From DATEPR01 sp036503065 (lineage in GTDB: Bacteria; Actinomycetota; Actinomycetes; Mycobacteriales; Pseudonocardiaceae), in NCBI GenBank assembly GCA_036503065.1, contig DASXXM010000184.1, positions 1 through 12,659 of the forward strand: DNA of 12,659 nucleotides, read 5' to 3'. Made by a program: the position numbers and the translations under genes. The notes beneath the pieces were generated by a model. That model saw only the letters and a list, made by a program, of their open reading frames with translations, was not told the DNA's origin and did not search any database. Shown one piece after another: positions 4,598 to 11,288 of the stretch; the stretch's first letter is position 1, and each line of letters opens with the position of its first letter.

Positions 4598-5782
4598 TTA
4601 GTGGGTTTGGTACGTGCGGTGGTTGTCGTGGGTGGTGGGTGGGCGGCGCCAGCCGGTTTCACAGCGTTCGGCGTGGCCTGTCAGTTCCAGGCCGGGGAGG
4701 GTGGCTCTCACCTGGTCCAGGGGAATGCCGGAGCGGATGGCCAGTTGTTCCGCGGACAGGCCCGATCTTCGGTCCAACGCCTCGTGTACTCGTAGGGATC
4801 TTTCGCTGAGGTTGTCCGTTTCCCTTCGTTCTTCCGGGGGTGTAGGGGCCAGGTCCGTGCCGAGGCGGCCTACCGACTCGACTATCTCCTCTACCGAGCT
4901 GACCAGGGAGGCTTCGTCTGTTCTGAGCAATTCGTGGCAGCCGATGGACATCGCCGACGTGATCGGGCCGGGTACCGCCATGACAAGGCGGCCCAGTGCC
5001 GCCGCTGTGGCGGCCGTGTTTCTCGAGCCGGAGCGCCTGCCTGCCTCGACCACCACCGTGCCGGCGGCCAGTGCCGCTATCAGTCTGTTTCTGACGAGGA
5101 AGCGGTGGCGGGCCGGTGGTGTGCCCGGTGGGTATTCGCTCAGGACCAGGCCCGATTCCGCGATTCGGTCCAGCAGGCCGCTGTGGCCCGCCGGATACGG
5201 GACGTCGATGCCGCAGCCCAGTACCGCGATGGTGGGGCCGCCCGCGGTCAGTGCGCCTCGGTGTGCGGCGCCGTCGACGCCGTAGGCGGCGCCGGAGATC
5301 ACCGTGACGCCCGCGCAGGCCAGGCCGTGGCCGAACTCCGCCGCAACGTGTTCGCCGTATGCGGTGGCTGATCTCGCGCCGACCACCGCGACGGCTCGTT
5401 CCGTGCACTCGGACAGGTTGGCGGTGCCTCTGGCCCAGACCGCCAGTGGTTGGCCGGCCCAGGTGACGCCTCGTGCGCCGGCCACGTCCAGTGCGGCGAA
5501 GGGCCAGGCCGGCCAGTCCTCGTCCTCCGGGCAGAGGAGGGTGGCGCCGGCCTTGGCCGCGGTGGCCAGGTCGGCTTCTGCCATGCGCAGGTCGCGGCGG
5601 GCCGCGGTTTCGCCGGTGACCTGGTCCGGCGTGGTGCCGGCGCGGATTCGTGCCGCCGCGGTTGTCGGGCCGTGTTCGGCGACGAACCTGGTCAGGTGTG
5701 GGGCGGGTGGCTCGGCCACTCTGAGCAGGTACGCCCTTGCCAGGCGGATGTCGTCGGTGGCTCGGGTCGGTTCGGGTGTCAT
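4598..5782 (-). CDS. dprA: DNA-processing protein DprA
   Basis: DprA (Smf) binds incoming single-stranded DNA and loads RecA; in actinomycetes its physiological role is less defined. The 394-residue protein has an N-terminal helical region (10-75), then a Rossmann-like DprA domain (about 100-300): AVVGARSATAYG (132-143), ISGAAYGVDGAAHRGAL (162-178), AVLGCGIDVPYPAGH (186-200), FLVRNRLIAAL (228-238), VVVEAGRRSGSRNTA (243-257) and VPGPITSAMSIGCHELL (270-286). A winged-helix DprA C-domain follows (about 325-379), then a short polar tail. ATG 5782 forms a 4-bp ATGA overlap with the yifB stop, which fixes the start; the frame is open further upstream only as antisense-like shadow within yifB. It is the last gene of the yraN-yifB-dprA unit and is followed by 634 bp without a clear gene. 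Confidence 0.96.
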   Translation of the reverse strand: MTPEPTRATDDIRLARAYLLRVAEPPAPHLTRFVAEHGPTTAAARIRAGTTPDQVTGETAARRDLRMAEADLATAAKAGATLLCPEDEDWPAWPFAALDVAGARGVTWAGQPLAVWARGTANLSECTERAVAVVGARSATAYGEHVAAEFGHGLACAGVTVISGAAYGVDGAAHRGALTAGGPTIAVLGCGIDVPYPAGHSGLLDRIAESGLVLSEYPPGTPPARHRFLVRNRLIAALAAGTVVVEAGRRSGSRNTAATAAALGRLVMAVPGPITSAMSIGCHELLRTDEASLVSSVEEIVESVGRLGTDLAPTPPEERRETDNLSERSLRVHEALDRRSGLSAEQLAIRSGIPLDQVRATLPGLELTGHAERCETGWRRPPTTHDNHRTYQTH

Positions 5783-7296
5783 GTCGATCTCCGGTCGCGA
5801 AATTCCAGGGCTGCTGCTACGTCGTCCGCGTCGGGGTGGGCTCGGCCGGCCAGGTCGCTCAAGGTCCATGCCACGCGTAGGCATCTGTCGGCGCCTCGGG
5901 CGGTGACCGCGCCGGTGGCCAAGCCCTTGTCCAGTAATGCGGTTGCCTGGCGTGGGGGCGCGTAGTCGCGGCGGAGGACGGGGCCGGGTACTTCGGCGTT
6001 GGTCGGCCAGCCGTGGGCTCGCCAGCGGTGCACCGCTCTGGCTCTGGCGGCGGCGACCCTGGTGCGGACCGTCTCGGTTGATTCCGGGGTGTCCTCGCCC
6101 GCGGCGACCATGGCGGTGATCGGGCGCATTCGGACGCGGAGGTCCACTCGGTCCAGCAGTGGGCCGGACAGTCGGCTGAAGTAGCGGCGTCGGTTGGCCG
6201 GGGAGCAGGTGCAGTCGATTTCTCGTGGCGGTGCGCACGGGCAGGGGTTCGTCGCCAGGACCAGTTGGAATCTGGCCGGGTACCGGACGATGCCGTCGCG
6301 GCGGGCATGGCGGACTTCGCCTTCTTCGAGCGCGGTGCGCAGGGCGTCCAGTCGTTGGACGCCGAAGTCCGCTGCCTCGTCGAGGAAGAGGATGCCGCGG
6401 TGGGCTCTGCTGACCGCGCCGGGACGGGCCAGGCCGGTGCCGCCGCCGACCAGAGCCGCCACGGATGTCGTGTGGTGCGGGGCGACGAAGGGTGGTTCGG
6501 CGACCAGCGGGGAGCCGATGGTGGACAGGACTCCTGCCACCGAGTGGACCGCCGTTGCCTCCAGTGACTCGTCCGGGGTGAGTCGTGGGAGCAGACCGGT
6601 CAGGCGCTGGGCGAGCATGGTCTTGCCGGTGCCCGGCGGGCCTGTCATCAGTAGGTGGTGACCTCCTGCCGCGGCTACTTCCAGGGCCCAGCGTGCTTCC
6701 GGCTGGCCGAGGACGTCCCGTAGGTCCGGGGCGTCGGGGTTCGGGTCATGGTTGGTGGGTGGCGGTTCCGTGATCAGGTCGGCGCGGCCCCTGAGCCAGG
6801 ACAGGAGGTCTCCCAGGGTGGTGGCGCCGAGGATTTCCATGCCGGTGACCAGTGCGGCTTCGGCCAGTGCCGGCTCGGGGACGATGGCTCTGCGGAGGTT
6901 GGCGCGGCGAGCGGCGAGCAGGGCCGGCAGGATGCCGCGTACCGAGCGGAGCCGGCCGTCGAGGGCGAGTTCGCCCAGCAGGACCGTGCCGGTCAGCCGG
7001 GTCGCCGGGACCGTGCCCGCGGCGGCCAGGACGCCACAGGCCAGGGCGACGTCGTAGCCGGAGCCGCCCTTCGGCAGCGCCGCCGGGGACAGGGCCAGGG
7101 AGACCTGGCGTTTCGGCCAGTCCTCGCCGCTGTTGCGGACGGCGGCGCGGACCCGGTCCTTCGACTCACGCAGCGCCGGGTCGGGCAGGCCGAGCAGGCG
7201 GATGCCGGGGATGCCGGCGGAGATGTCGGCTTCGATCTCCACCGGTACGCCGTCCACGCCGTACAGCGCGACGGACCACGTCGTGGCGATGGCCAT
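5779..7296 (-). CDS. yifB: YifB/ComM family Mg-chelatase-like AAA+ ATPase
   Basis: Bacterial ComM-type proteins are hexameric helicases promoting branch migration during integration of transformed DNA; the actinobacterial role is not well defined. The 505-residue protein has the N-terminal ChlI domain (about 20-142, ISAGIPGIRLLGLPD, LALSPAALPKGGSGYDVA) and then the AAA+ module: Walker A GPPGTGKT (219-226), Walker B GILFLDEA (301-308), sensor ATNPCPC (348-354). Four cysteines in CPC and CTC (352, 354, 362, 364) form a likely zinc site. RLSGPLLDRVDL (375-386) carries the arginine finger region, and the Mg_chelatase_C domain ends at about 500. ATG 7296 shares its A with the TGA of yraN (TGATG), and the gene ends in a 4-bp overlap with dprA, so the three are translationally coupled. 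Leu454 is TTA. Confidence 0.96.
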   Translation of the reverse strand: MAIATTWSVALYGVDGVPVEIEADISAGIPGIRLLGLPDPALRESKDRVRAAVRNSGEDWPKRQVSLALSPAALPKGGSGYDVALACGVLAAAGTVPATRLTGTVLLGELALDGRLRSVRGILPALLAARRANLRRAIVPEPALAEAALVTGMEILGATTLGDLLSWLRGRADLITEPPPTNHDPNPDAPDLRDVLGQPEARWALEVAAAGGHHLLMTGPPGTGKTMLAQRLTGLLPRLTPDESLEATAVHSVAGVLSTIGSPLVAEPPFVAPHHTTSVAALVGGGTGLARPGAVSRAHRGILFLDEAADFGVQRLDALRTALEEGEVRHARRDGIVRYPARFQLVLATNPCPCAPPREIDCTCSPANRRRYFSRLSGPLLDRVDLRVRMRPITAMVAAGEDTPESTETVRTRVAAARARAVHRWRAHGWPTNAEVPGPVLRRDYAPPRQATALLDKGLATGAVTARGADRCLRVAWTLSDLAGRAHPDADDVAAALEFRDRRST

Positions 7297-7658
7297 CAGA
7301 ACGCACCCCGCAGGTGGCGCAACCGGGGTTCGCCGGTCGGCGGCCAGAGGATGGCGAGCACGTCGAACCGGACGTCGCACCAGCCGACGCGGTATCGGCG
7401 CAGCCAGGCCTGGGTGGCCCGCCGCACGCGCAGTGCCTTGGCCGGGGTGACGTACTCGGCCGGATCGCCGAACTCGTCCGTGGCGCGGGTTTTCACCTCG
7501 CACACGACGACGGTGACGCGGTCGGTGGCGACCAGGTCCAACTCGCCGTCGCGGCATCGCCAGTTCCTGGACAGGATGACGAGGCCGCTGTCGGTCAGGT
7601 AGGCGGCGGCGAAGTCCTCACCCCGGCGGCCGAGGTCGTGTGCGGCTGTGTCGCTCAT
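7296..7658 (-). CDS. yraN: YraN family (UPF0102) putative nuclease
   Basis: A 120-residue protein of the UPF0102 family, which has a restriction-endonuclease-like fold; its substrate is not established. Family motifs are present in order: GRRGEDFAAAYL (10-21, including E14), ILSRNWRCRDGELDLVA (28-44, with E39 and D41) and VVCEVKTR (51-58, the E-x-K element E54, K56). The length matches the family. The ATG at 7658 is the only good start; no clear Shine-Dalgarno precedes it. It is the first gene of a coupled unit with yifB and dprA, preceded by a 116-bp gap that carries two TGTCCACA-type sites but no promoter I can identify. Confidence 0.93.
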   Translation of the reverse strand: MSDTAAHDLGRRGEDFAAAYLTDSGLVILSRNWRCRDGELDLVATDRVTVVVCEVKTRATDEFGDPAEYVTPAKALRVRRATQAWLRRYRVGWCDVRFDVLAILWPPTGEPRLRHLRGAF

Positions 7659-7709
7659 GGGTCGACAGTGCCGGGAAATCGATCACGTGGGGAGGGCGCG
7701 CGGGGGGGC

Positions 7710-7738
7710 TGTGGACGGCGGGGACCGGGTGTGGACAG
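7710..7738. repeat. Second pair of DnaA-box-like TGTGGAC sites, 20 bp apart
   Basis: tgtggacgg (7710-7718) and tgtggacag (7730-7738) are direct repeats with exact 20-bp spacing. On the other strand they read CTGTCCACA and CCGTCCACA. The spacing equals that of the pair at 1042-1070. They sit in the 116-bp gap between DUF2469 and yraN. DnaA binding is inferred from similarity to TTGTCCACA. Confidence 0.4.
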
Positions 7739-7774
7739 CTCAAGACGTGATGGTCGGAGTCGTGGTAAAGGCGA

Positions 7775-8098
7775 TCAGTTGGTGAAGGGACCGCCTTCGG
7801 GGAGTCGGAGGTCCGGCTTGTCCAGTTCCTCGACGTTGACGTCCTTGAACGTGATCACCCGGACGTTCTTGACGAACCGGGCCGGGCGGTACATGTCCCA
7901 CACCCACGCGTCCGACATCCGCAGCTCGAAGTACACCTCGCCGTCGGCGTTGCGCACCTGGACGTCCACCGTGTTGGCCAGGTAGAACCGTCGCTCAGTC
8001 TCCACCACGTACGCGAACTGGCTGACGATGTCGCGGTACTCCCGGTAGAGCTGCAGCTCCATCTCGGTCTCGTACTTCTCGAGATCCTCTGCGCTCAC
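7775..8098 (-). CDS. DUF2469 family conserved actinobacterial protein
   Basis: A 107-residue acidic protein (opens MSAEDLEKYETEMELQLYRE) of the DUF2469 family, found next to rnhB across actinobacteria (Rv2901c in M. tuberculosis). Its function is unknown. The N-terminal third looks helical (EMELQLYREYRDIVSQFAYV). The middle is rich in aromatic and beta-prone residues (RRFYLANTVDVQV, VYFELRMSDAWVWDMY). It has no signal peptide or membrane segment, so it is probably cytoplasmic. The GTG start at 8098 overlaps the rnhB stop by 4 bp (GTGA) and has a strong AGGAGGAG 7 nt upstream. This good ribosome binding site, inside rnhB, suggests it is translated at a higher rate than rnhB. Confidence 0.95.
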   Translation of the reverse strand: MSAEDLEKYETEMELQLYREYRDIVSQFAYVVETERRFYLANTVDVQVRNADGEVYFELRMSDAWVWDMYRPARFVKNVRVITFKDVNVEELDKPDLRLPEGGPFTN

Positions 8099-8928
8099 CG
8101 CTGGGCTCCTCCTGGTGACACTGGCGTGGGTTCCACCTCGTCGGCGGCTGGCCTTCCATTCTGGACCACGCCGCTACCGAACCCGCCGCGTGCCACCTTT
8201 CTCGGCGGTGTCATGCCGTGTCGGACGGCCGCCGCGACGACGTTCACGTAGGACCAGCGATGCTCGACGGTGGGACCGTGGTCGTCCAGCGCGGCGGCGT
8301 GTTCCGGTGTGCAGTAACCCTTGTGCTCGTCGAACCCGTACCGCGGCAGGTCCCGGTGCAGGTCGACCATGATCCGGTCGCGGGTGACCTTGGCCAGCAC
8401 CGACGCGGCCGCGACGCACGCCGCCGCCTCGTCCCCCTTGACGATCGGCATGCTCGGGGCGGTCAGGCCGGCGACCCGGAATCCGTCCACCAGGATGTAG
8501 CCCGGATGGGTGGTCAGGCGGGCGATCGCACGGCGCATGCCCTCGATGTTGGCCACGTGCACACCGCGCGCGTCCACTTCGGCGGGCGGGATCACCACGA
8601 TCGCGTAGTCCACCGCCCTGGCCAGGACCAGGTCGTACATCCGCTCCCTGGATCGCTCGGTGAGCAGCTTGGAGTCGGTCAGGCCGTCCAGCCTGCGGGC
8701 GTCGCCGGGGCGCAGCACGCACGACGCGACCACCAGCGGCCCCGCACAGGCACCGCGACCGGCTTCGTCGGTCCCGGCGACCGGGCCGAGGCCCCTGCGG
8801 TCCAGAGCGGACTGTAAGGCCCAGTTTCCGGTGTCGCCGCGCACGATCGCGCGTTGTGGGCGGAACCCGTCCGCCACGTCCGTCCGACCGGCCACAACGC
8901 TACCGCCGTTCCCTGCCGAGCCGGTCAC
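8095..8928 (-). CDS. rnhB: Ribonuclease HII
   Basis: RNase HII cuts RNA in RNA:DNA hybrids and removes single ribonucleotides from DNA. The 277-residue reading shows the catalytic motif GTDEAGRGACAGPLVVAS (52-69, D54 and E55), GYILVDGF (143-150, D148) and ASVLAKVTRDRIM (175-187, D184), giving the DEDD site, plus YGFDEHKGYCTPEH (197-210). About 45 residues before the core and a Pro/Gly-rich tail of about 35 residues add length over typical bacterial RNase HII. The start is uncertain: GTG 8928 overlaps lepB by 29 bp without a clear Shine-Dalgarno; GTG 8895 and GTG 8877 lie close downstream, and either would give a more usual N-terminus. Leu38 is TTA. It overlaps DUF2469 by 4 bp. Confidence 0.95.
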   Translation of the reverse strand: MTGSAGNGGSVVAGRTDVADGFRPQRAIVRGDTGNWALQSALDRRGLGPVAGTDEAGRGACAGPLVVASCVLRPGDARRLDGLTDSKLLTERSRERMYDLVLARAVDYAIVVIPPAEVDARGVHVANIEGMRRAIARLTTHPGYILVDGFRVAGLTAPSMPIVKGDEAAACVAAASVLAKVTRDRIMVDLHRDLPRYGFDEHKGYCTPEHAAALDDHGPTVEHRWSYVNVVAAAVRHGMTPPRKVARGGFGSGVVQNGRPAADEVEPTPVSPGGAQR

Positions 8929-9880
8929 GGAGAGTCATACGGAAGCGACGGCCCAGCCACAATGTGGGGAACGCGCCGAGAGTGCCGATACCCAGCGGCA
9001 CGGTGCCCGCCGGCAGGCCGGGCCAGGTCGAGACGCCCAGCGACAGTGTCTGCGAGTTGATCTCGCCGATGCCACGCCAGCGGCCGGGTGGCCAGATGAT
9101 GACGCGGGCGATGCCGATCACGTTGCCGGCCGGTACGACGCCGTGGATGCCGCCGCCGTTCTGGAGCCGCGAGTCCAGCGAGTCGTTGCGGTTGTCGCCC
9201 ATCACCCAGAGATCACCCTTGGGGACGGTGACCGCCGCGAACGGGCGCTGGACCGGCGGGGTGCCCGGTTCCCAGTAGATGTAGGGCTCGTTGAGCGGTT
9301 TCCCGTTGACGGTGACCCTGTTCTGGCTGTCGCAGCAGGCAACCGTCTGGCCGCCGACCGCGACGATCCGCTTGACCAGGTCGTACTCCGGCGGCGAGCC
9401 GATGCCGATGGACGAGCCGAACTCGCGCAGCCAGTGGATCACGACGTTGTTGGACCCGGCGACGGGGAACTCGCTCTGGTCCCAGCCGGGCGGACCCTTG
9501 AACACCACCACGTCGCCGGGGGACGGATCGGTGAAGTCGTAGGTGATCCGGTCGACCAGGATGCGGTCGCCGGTACAACCCGTGCAGCCGTTGAGGGTCT
9601 GTTCCATCGAGCCGGACGGGATCACGTAGACCCGGGCCGCGAACGTCTGGATCAGGAACGTGAGCACCAGGGCGATACCGATCAGGATCGGCAGTTCCTT
9701 CCAGAAGGAACTCTTCTTCGCCGGCTTCTTCTGCGGCGTGCCTGTCGGCCCTTCGGCGGGCGGCTCTGCCGCGGGCGGAGCGCCCGCAGCTCCGGGAACC
9801 GGGTCCGGTTCGGGCAGATCCCGCAGGATGGGCGACTCGGCGCCCGTCACGTCCGCACGCTCGTCTTCCGACGCGGTCAT
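8900..9880 (-). CDS. lepB: Signal peptidase I
   Basis: LepB removes signal peptides from exported preproteins at the outer face of the cytoplasmic membrane by a Ser/Lys dyad. Numbering from ATG 9886: a cytosolic Pro/Ala-rich head with a basic stretch KKPAKKSSFWKE (53-64), a transmembrane helix (66-83), then box B VIPSGSMEQTL (S93), GDVVVFKGP (124-132), box D YDLVKRIVAVGG (K172) and box E MGDNRNDSLDSR (229-240). A second hydrophobic stretch near 290-312 may be a C-terminal membrane segment. Cysteines 101/104 (GCTGC) and 184/185 (ACCD) lie outside the cell and may form disulfides. I chose ATG 9880 (326 aa) because GAGG lies 6 nt before it; ATG 9886 abuts that sequence. It probably starts an operon with rnhB and DUF2469. 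Confidence 0.96.
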   Translation of the reverse strand: MTASEDERADVTGAESPILRDLPEPDPVPGAAGAPPAAEPPAEGPTGTPQKKPAKKSSFWKELPILIGIALVLTFLIQTFAARVYVIPSGSMEQTLNGCTGCTGDRILVDRITYDFTDPSPGDVVVFKGPPGWDQSEFPVAGSNNVVIHWLREFGSSIGIGSPPEYDLVKRIVAVGGQTVACCDSQNRVTVNGKPLNEPYIYWEPGTPPVQRPFAAVTVPKGDLWVMGDNRNDSLDSRLQNGGGIHGVVPAGNVIGIARVIIWPPGRWRGIGEINSQTLSLGVSTWPGLPAGTVPLGIGTLGAFPTLWLGRRFRMTLRDRLGRERR

Positions 9881-9925
9881 TGCCATCCTCGTCTGGTAAC
9901 CGGTTGGCCTGCTGGCCGATGCGTC

Positions 9926-9952
9926 CGGCCGGCGCGGTCAACGCGCCGGCCG
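9926..9952 (-). terminator. 11-bp GC-rich hairpin between rplS and lepB
   Basis: Perfect arms cggccggcgcg (9926-9936) and cgcgccggccg (9942-9952) flank a 5-nt loop. It lies 42-68 nt after the rplS stop. No T-tract follows on the minus strand, so it would be a U-less terminator, an attenuator, or an mRNA-stabilising 3' structure for rplS. About 40 nt separate it from the lepB start. Confidence 0.5.
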
Positions 9953-9993
9953 AGGCACCCGGTCAGGCTACGGGAGTGCAGGTTGGCCGGCCG

Positions 9994-10353
9994 TCAGGAA
10001 GCGGTGGGAGTGTCCCGCTTCTCCCTGATCTTGGCGGCCTTGCCACGCAGCTCGCGCAGGTAGTACAGCTTGGCCCGGCGCACGTCGCCGCGGGTGACCC
10101 GCTCGATCTTGGCGATGTTGGGCGAATGCACCGGGAAGGTGCGCTCGACGCCGACGCCGAACGAGACCTTCCGCACGGTGAACGTCTCGCGAACGCCGCC
10201 ACCCTGCCGGCGGATGGCCACGCCCTGGAAGATCTGGACGCGCTCGCGCGAGCCCTCAATGACGCGGACGTGGACCTTCAACGTATCGCCCGGCCGGAAG
10301 TCCGGAATGTCAGAACGCAACGACTCGGCGTCCAGAGCGTCCAGGGTGTTCAT
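9994..10353 (-). CDS. rplS: 50S ribosomal protein L19
   Basis: L19 lies at the 30S-50S interface and contributes to inter-subunit bridges. The 119-residue protein has the family layout: N-terminal helix (MNTLDALDAESLRSDIPDFR), PGDTLKVHVRV (21-31), the RNA-binding beta core ERVQIFQGVAI (37-47) and the signature RKVSFGVGVERTFPVHSPNI (61-80). It ends in the basic C-terminus RRAKLYYLRELRGKAAKIRE (92-111). The length is normal for the family. ATG 10353 gives the standard start and has GAGGA 10 nt upstream. It is separated from trmD by 182 bp containing its own promoter candidate and is followed by a strong hairpin, so it may form a largely independent transcription unit, as the stoichiometry of a ribosomal protein requires. 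Confidence 0.98.
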   Translation of the reverse strand: MNTLDALDAESLRSDIPDFRPGDTLKVHVRVIEGSRERVQIFQGVAIRRQGGGVRETFTVRKVSFGVGVERTFPVHSPNIAKIERVTRGDVRRAKLYYLRELRGKAAKIREKRDTPTAS

Positions 10354-10495
10354 CGGTGGTCCGTCCTCGTCAATCGACTGTGTCCTCGTGCTCCCGCAGG
10401 CCGACTGCCAGCCGCCATGACGGGGCTCGGCAGCGACCGATCGGGGATGCCTTGTGGCGCGCGCCGCAGACCTGCTCGGCGGCAGCAACCAATTA

Positions 10496-10525
10496 AGTGT
10501 GCCAGACGCCGGGGCCGGATCGGAA
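10496..10525 (-). promoter_or_regulatory. Extended -10 promoter candidate for rplS
   Basis: On the minus strand TCTGG is followed by the hexamer CACACT (10501-10496), giving TGG directly before a TANNNT-like -10, with a weak -35 TTCCGA (10525-10520) at 18-bp spacing. It lies just beyond the trmD stop. Transcription would begin about 10488, with a leader near 135 nt. The word TCTGGCA recurs upstream of rpsP, which strengthens the call. Confidence 0.45.
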
Positions 10526-10535
10526 ATCGCCCCGC

Positions 10536-11285
10536 TCATTGCTGCTCGGCGAGGCCGTCCAGCACTGCTCGGTCGTGCTTGTCCATGACCGAAGGCGGGA
10601 GGCGTTCCAGCAGGTCGGGGCGGCGGTGGTAGGTCCGCTCCAGCGCTCGGTCACGTCGCCAGCGGGCGATCGCGGCGTGGTTGCCGGAGCGCAGCACGTC
10701 CGGTACGGCCAGGCCGCGCCAGACCTCCGGCCGGGTGTAGCAGGGGCCTTCGAGCAGGCCGTCGGAGAACGAGTCCTGCTCGGCGGACGCCGGGTTGCCC
10801 AGCACGCCGGGCAGCAGCCGGGCCACCGCCTCGACCATCACCAGCACCGCGACCTCGCCGCCCACCAGCACGTAGTCACCGACGGACACCTCGTCCACGC
10901 GCAGCCGGCCGGACGCGTCGTCGACCACCCGCTGGTCGATGCCTTCGTAGCGACCGCACGCGAACACCAGGTGCGACTCATCGGCGTAGTCCCTGGCCAC
11001 GGCCTGGGTGAACGGGCGGCCGGCGGGGCTGGGCACGACGAGCCGGGCGTCGGTGCCGGGTGGGCACACCGCATCCAGGGCGTCGCCCCAGACCTGCGGC
11101 TTCATGACCATGCCGGGGCCGCCGCCGTAGGGGCTGTCGTCGACGGCGCGATGCACGTCGTGCGTCCAGTCGCGCAGGTCGTGCACGTCGAGGCTGATCA
11201 GGCCACGATCGATGGCCTTGCCGAGCAGCGCGGCGCGGGCCGGGGCGAGGTACTCCGGGAAGATCGTGATGACGTCGATGCGCAC
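10536..11285 (-). CDS. trmD: tRNA (guanine-N1-)-methyltransferase TrmD
   Basis: TrmD methylates G37 next to the anticodon using S-adenosylmethionine and so prevents +1 frameshifting. It is a trefoil-knot SPOUT enzyme. The 249-residue protein shows MRIDVITIFPEYL (1-13), SPYGGGPGMVMKP (51-63), the knot motifs FACGRYEGIDQRV (108-120) and DEVSVGDYVLVGGE (131-144), and the catalytic/linker segment SFSDGLLEGPCYTRPEVWRG (172-191), where D175 aligns with the general base Asp of the E. coli enzyme. A C-terminal helical domain follows. The GTG start at 11285 follows the rimM stop after 3 nt, so the two are coupled. Its length is typical. Confidence 0.98.
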   Translation of the reverse strand: MRIDVITIFPEYLAPARAALLGKAIDRGLISLDVHDLRDWTHDVHRAVDDSPYGGGPGMVMKPQVWGDALDAVCPPGTDARLVVPSPAGRPFTQAVARDYADESHLVFACGRYEGIDQRVVDDASGRLRVDEVSVGDYVLVGGEVAVLVMVEAVARLLPGVLGNPASAEQDSFSDGLLEGPCYTRPEVWRGLAVPDVLRSGNHAAIARWRRDRALERTYHRRPDLLERLPPSVMDKHDRAVLDGLAEQQ

Positions 11286-11288
11286 GTC

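Noticed and set aside
4108..4662. Minus-strand 225-codon frame ending at 3985, read as one gene
   Set aside because: It begins inside dprA in another frame, crosses the tandem array and has no family resemblance. Only the last 40 codons are kept, at low confidence.
4441..4809. Pentapeptide-repeat protein encoded by the 15-bp array on the plus strand
   Set aside because: Only about six repeat units exist, the residues do not follow the A(D/N)LXX rule consistently, and the frame runs on antisense into dprA.
5783..6238. N-terminal extension of DprA by 152 codons
   Set aside because: It would lie entirely inside yifB in another frame and has shadow composition. The ATG at 5782 overlaps the yifB stop in the normal coupled manner and gives a standard DprA start.
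4598..7658. New defence system made of yraN, yifB and dprA
   Set aside because: All three are conserved core genes in this exact order across actinobacteria, and there is no associated accessory or toxin-like gene.
8660..10063. A 467-codon plus-strand frame
   Set aside because: It is antisense to rnhB, lepB and the end of rplS, all firmly identified; no protein motif is visible.
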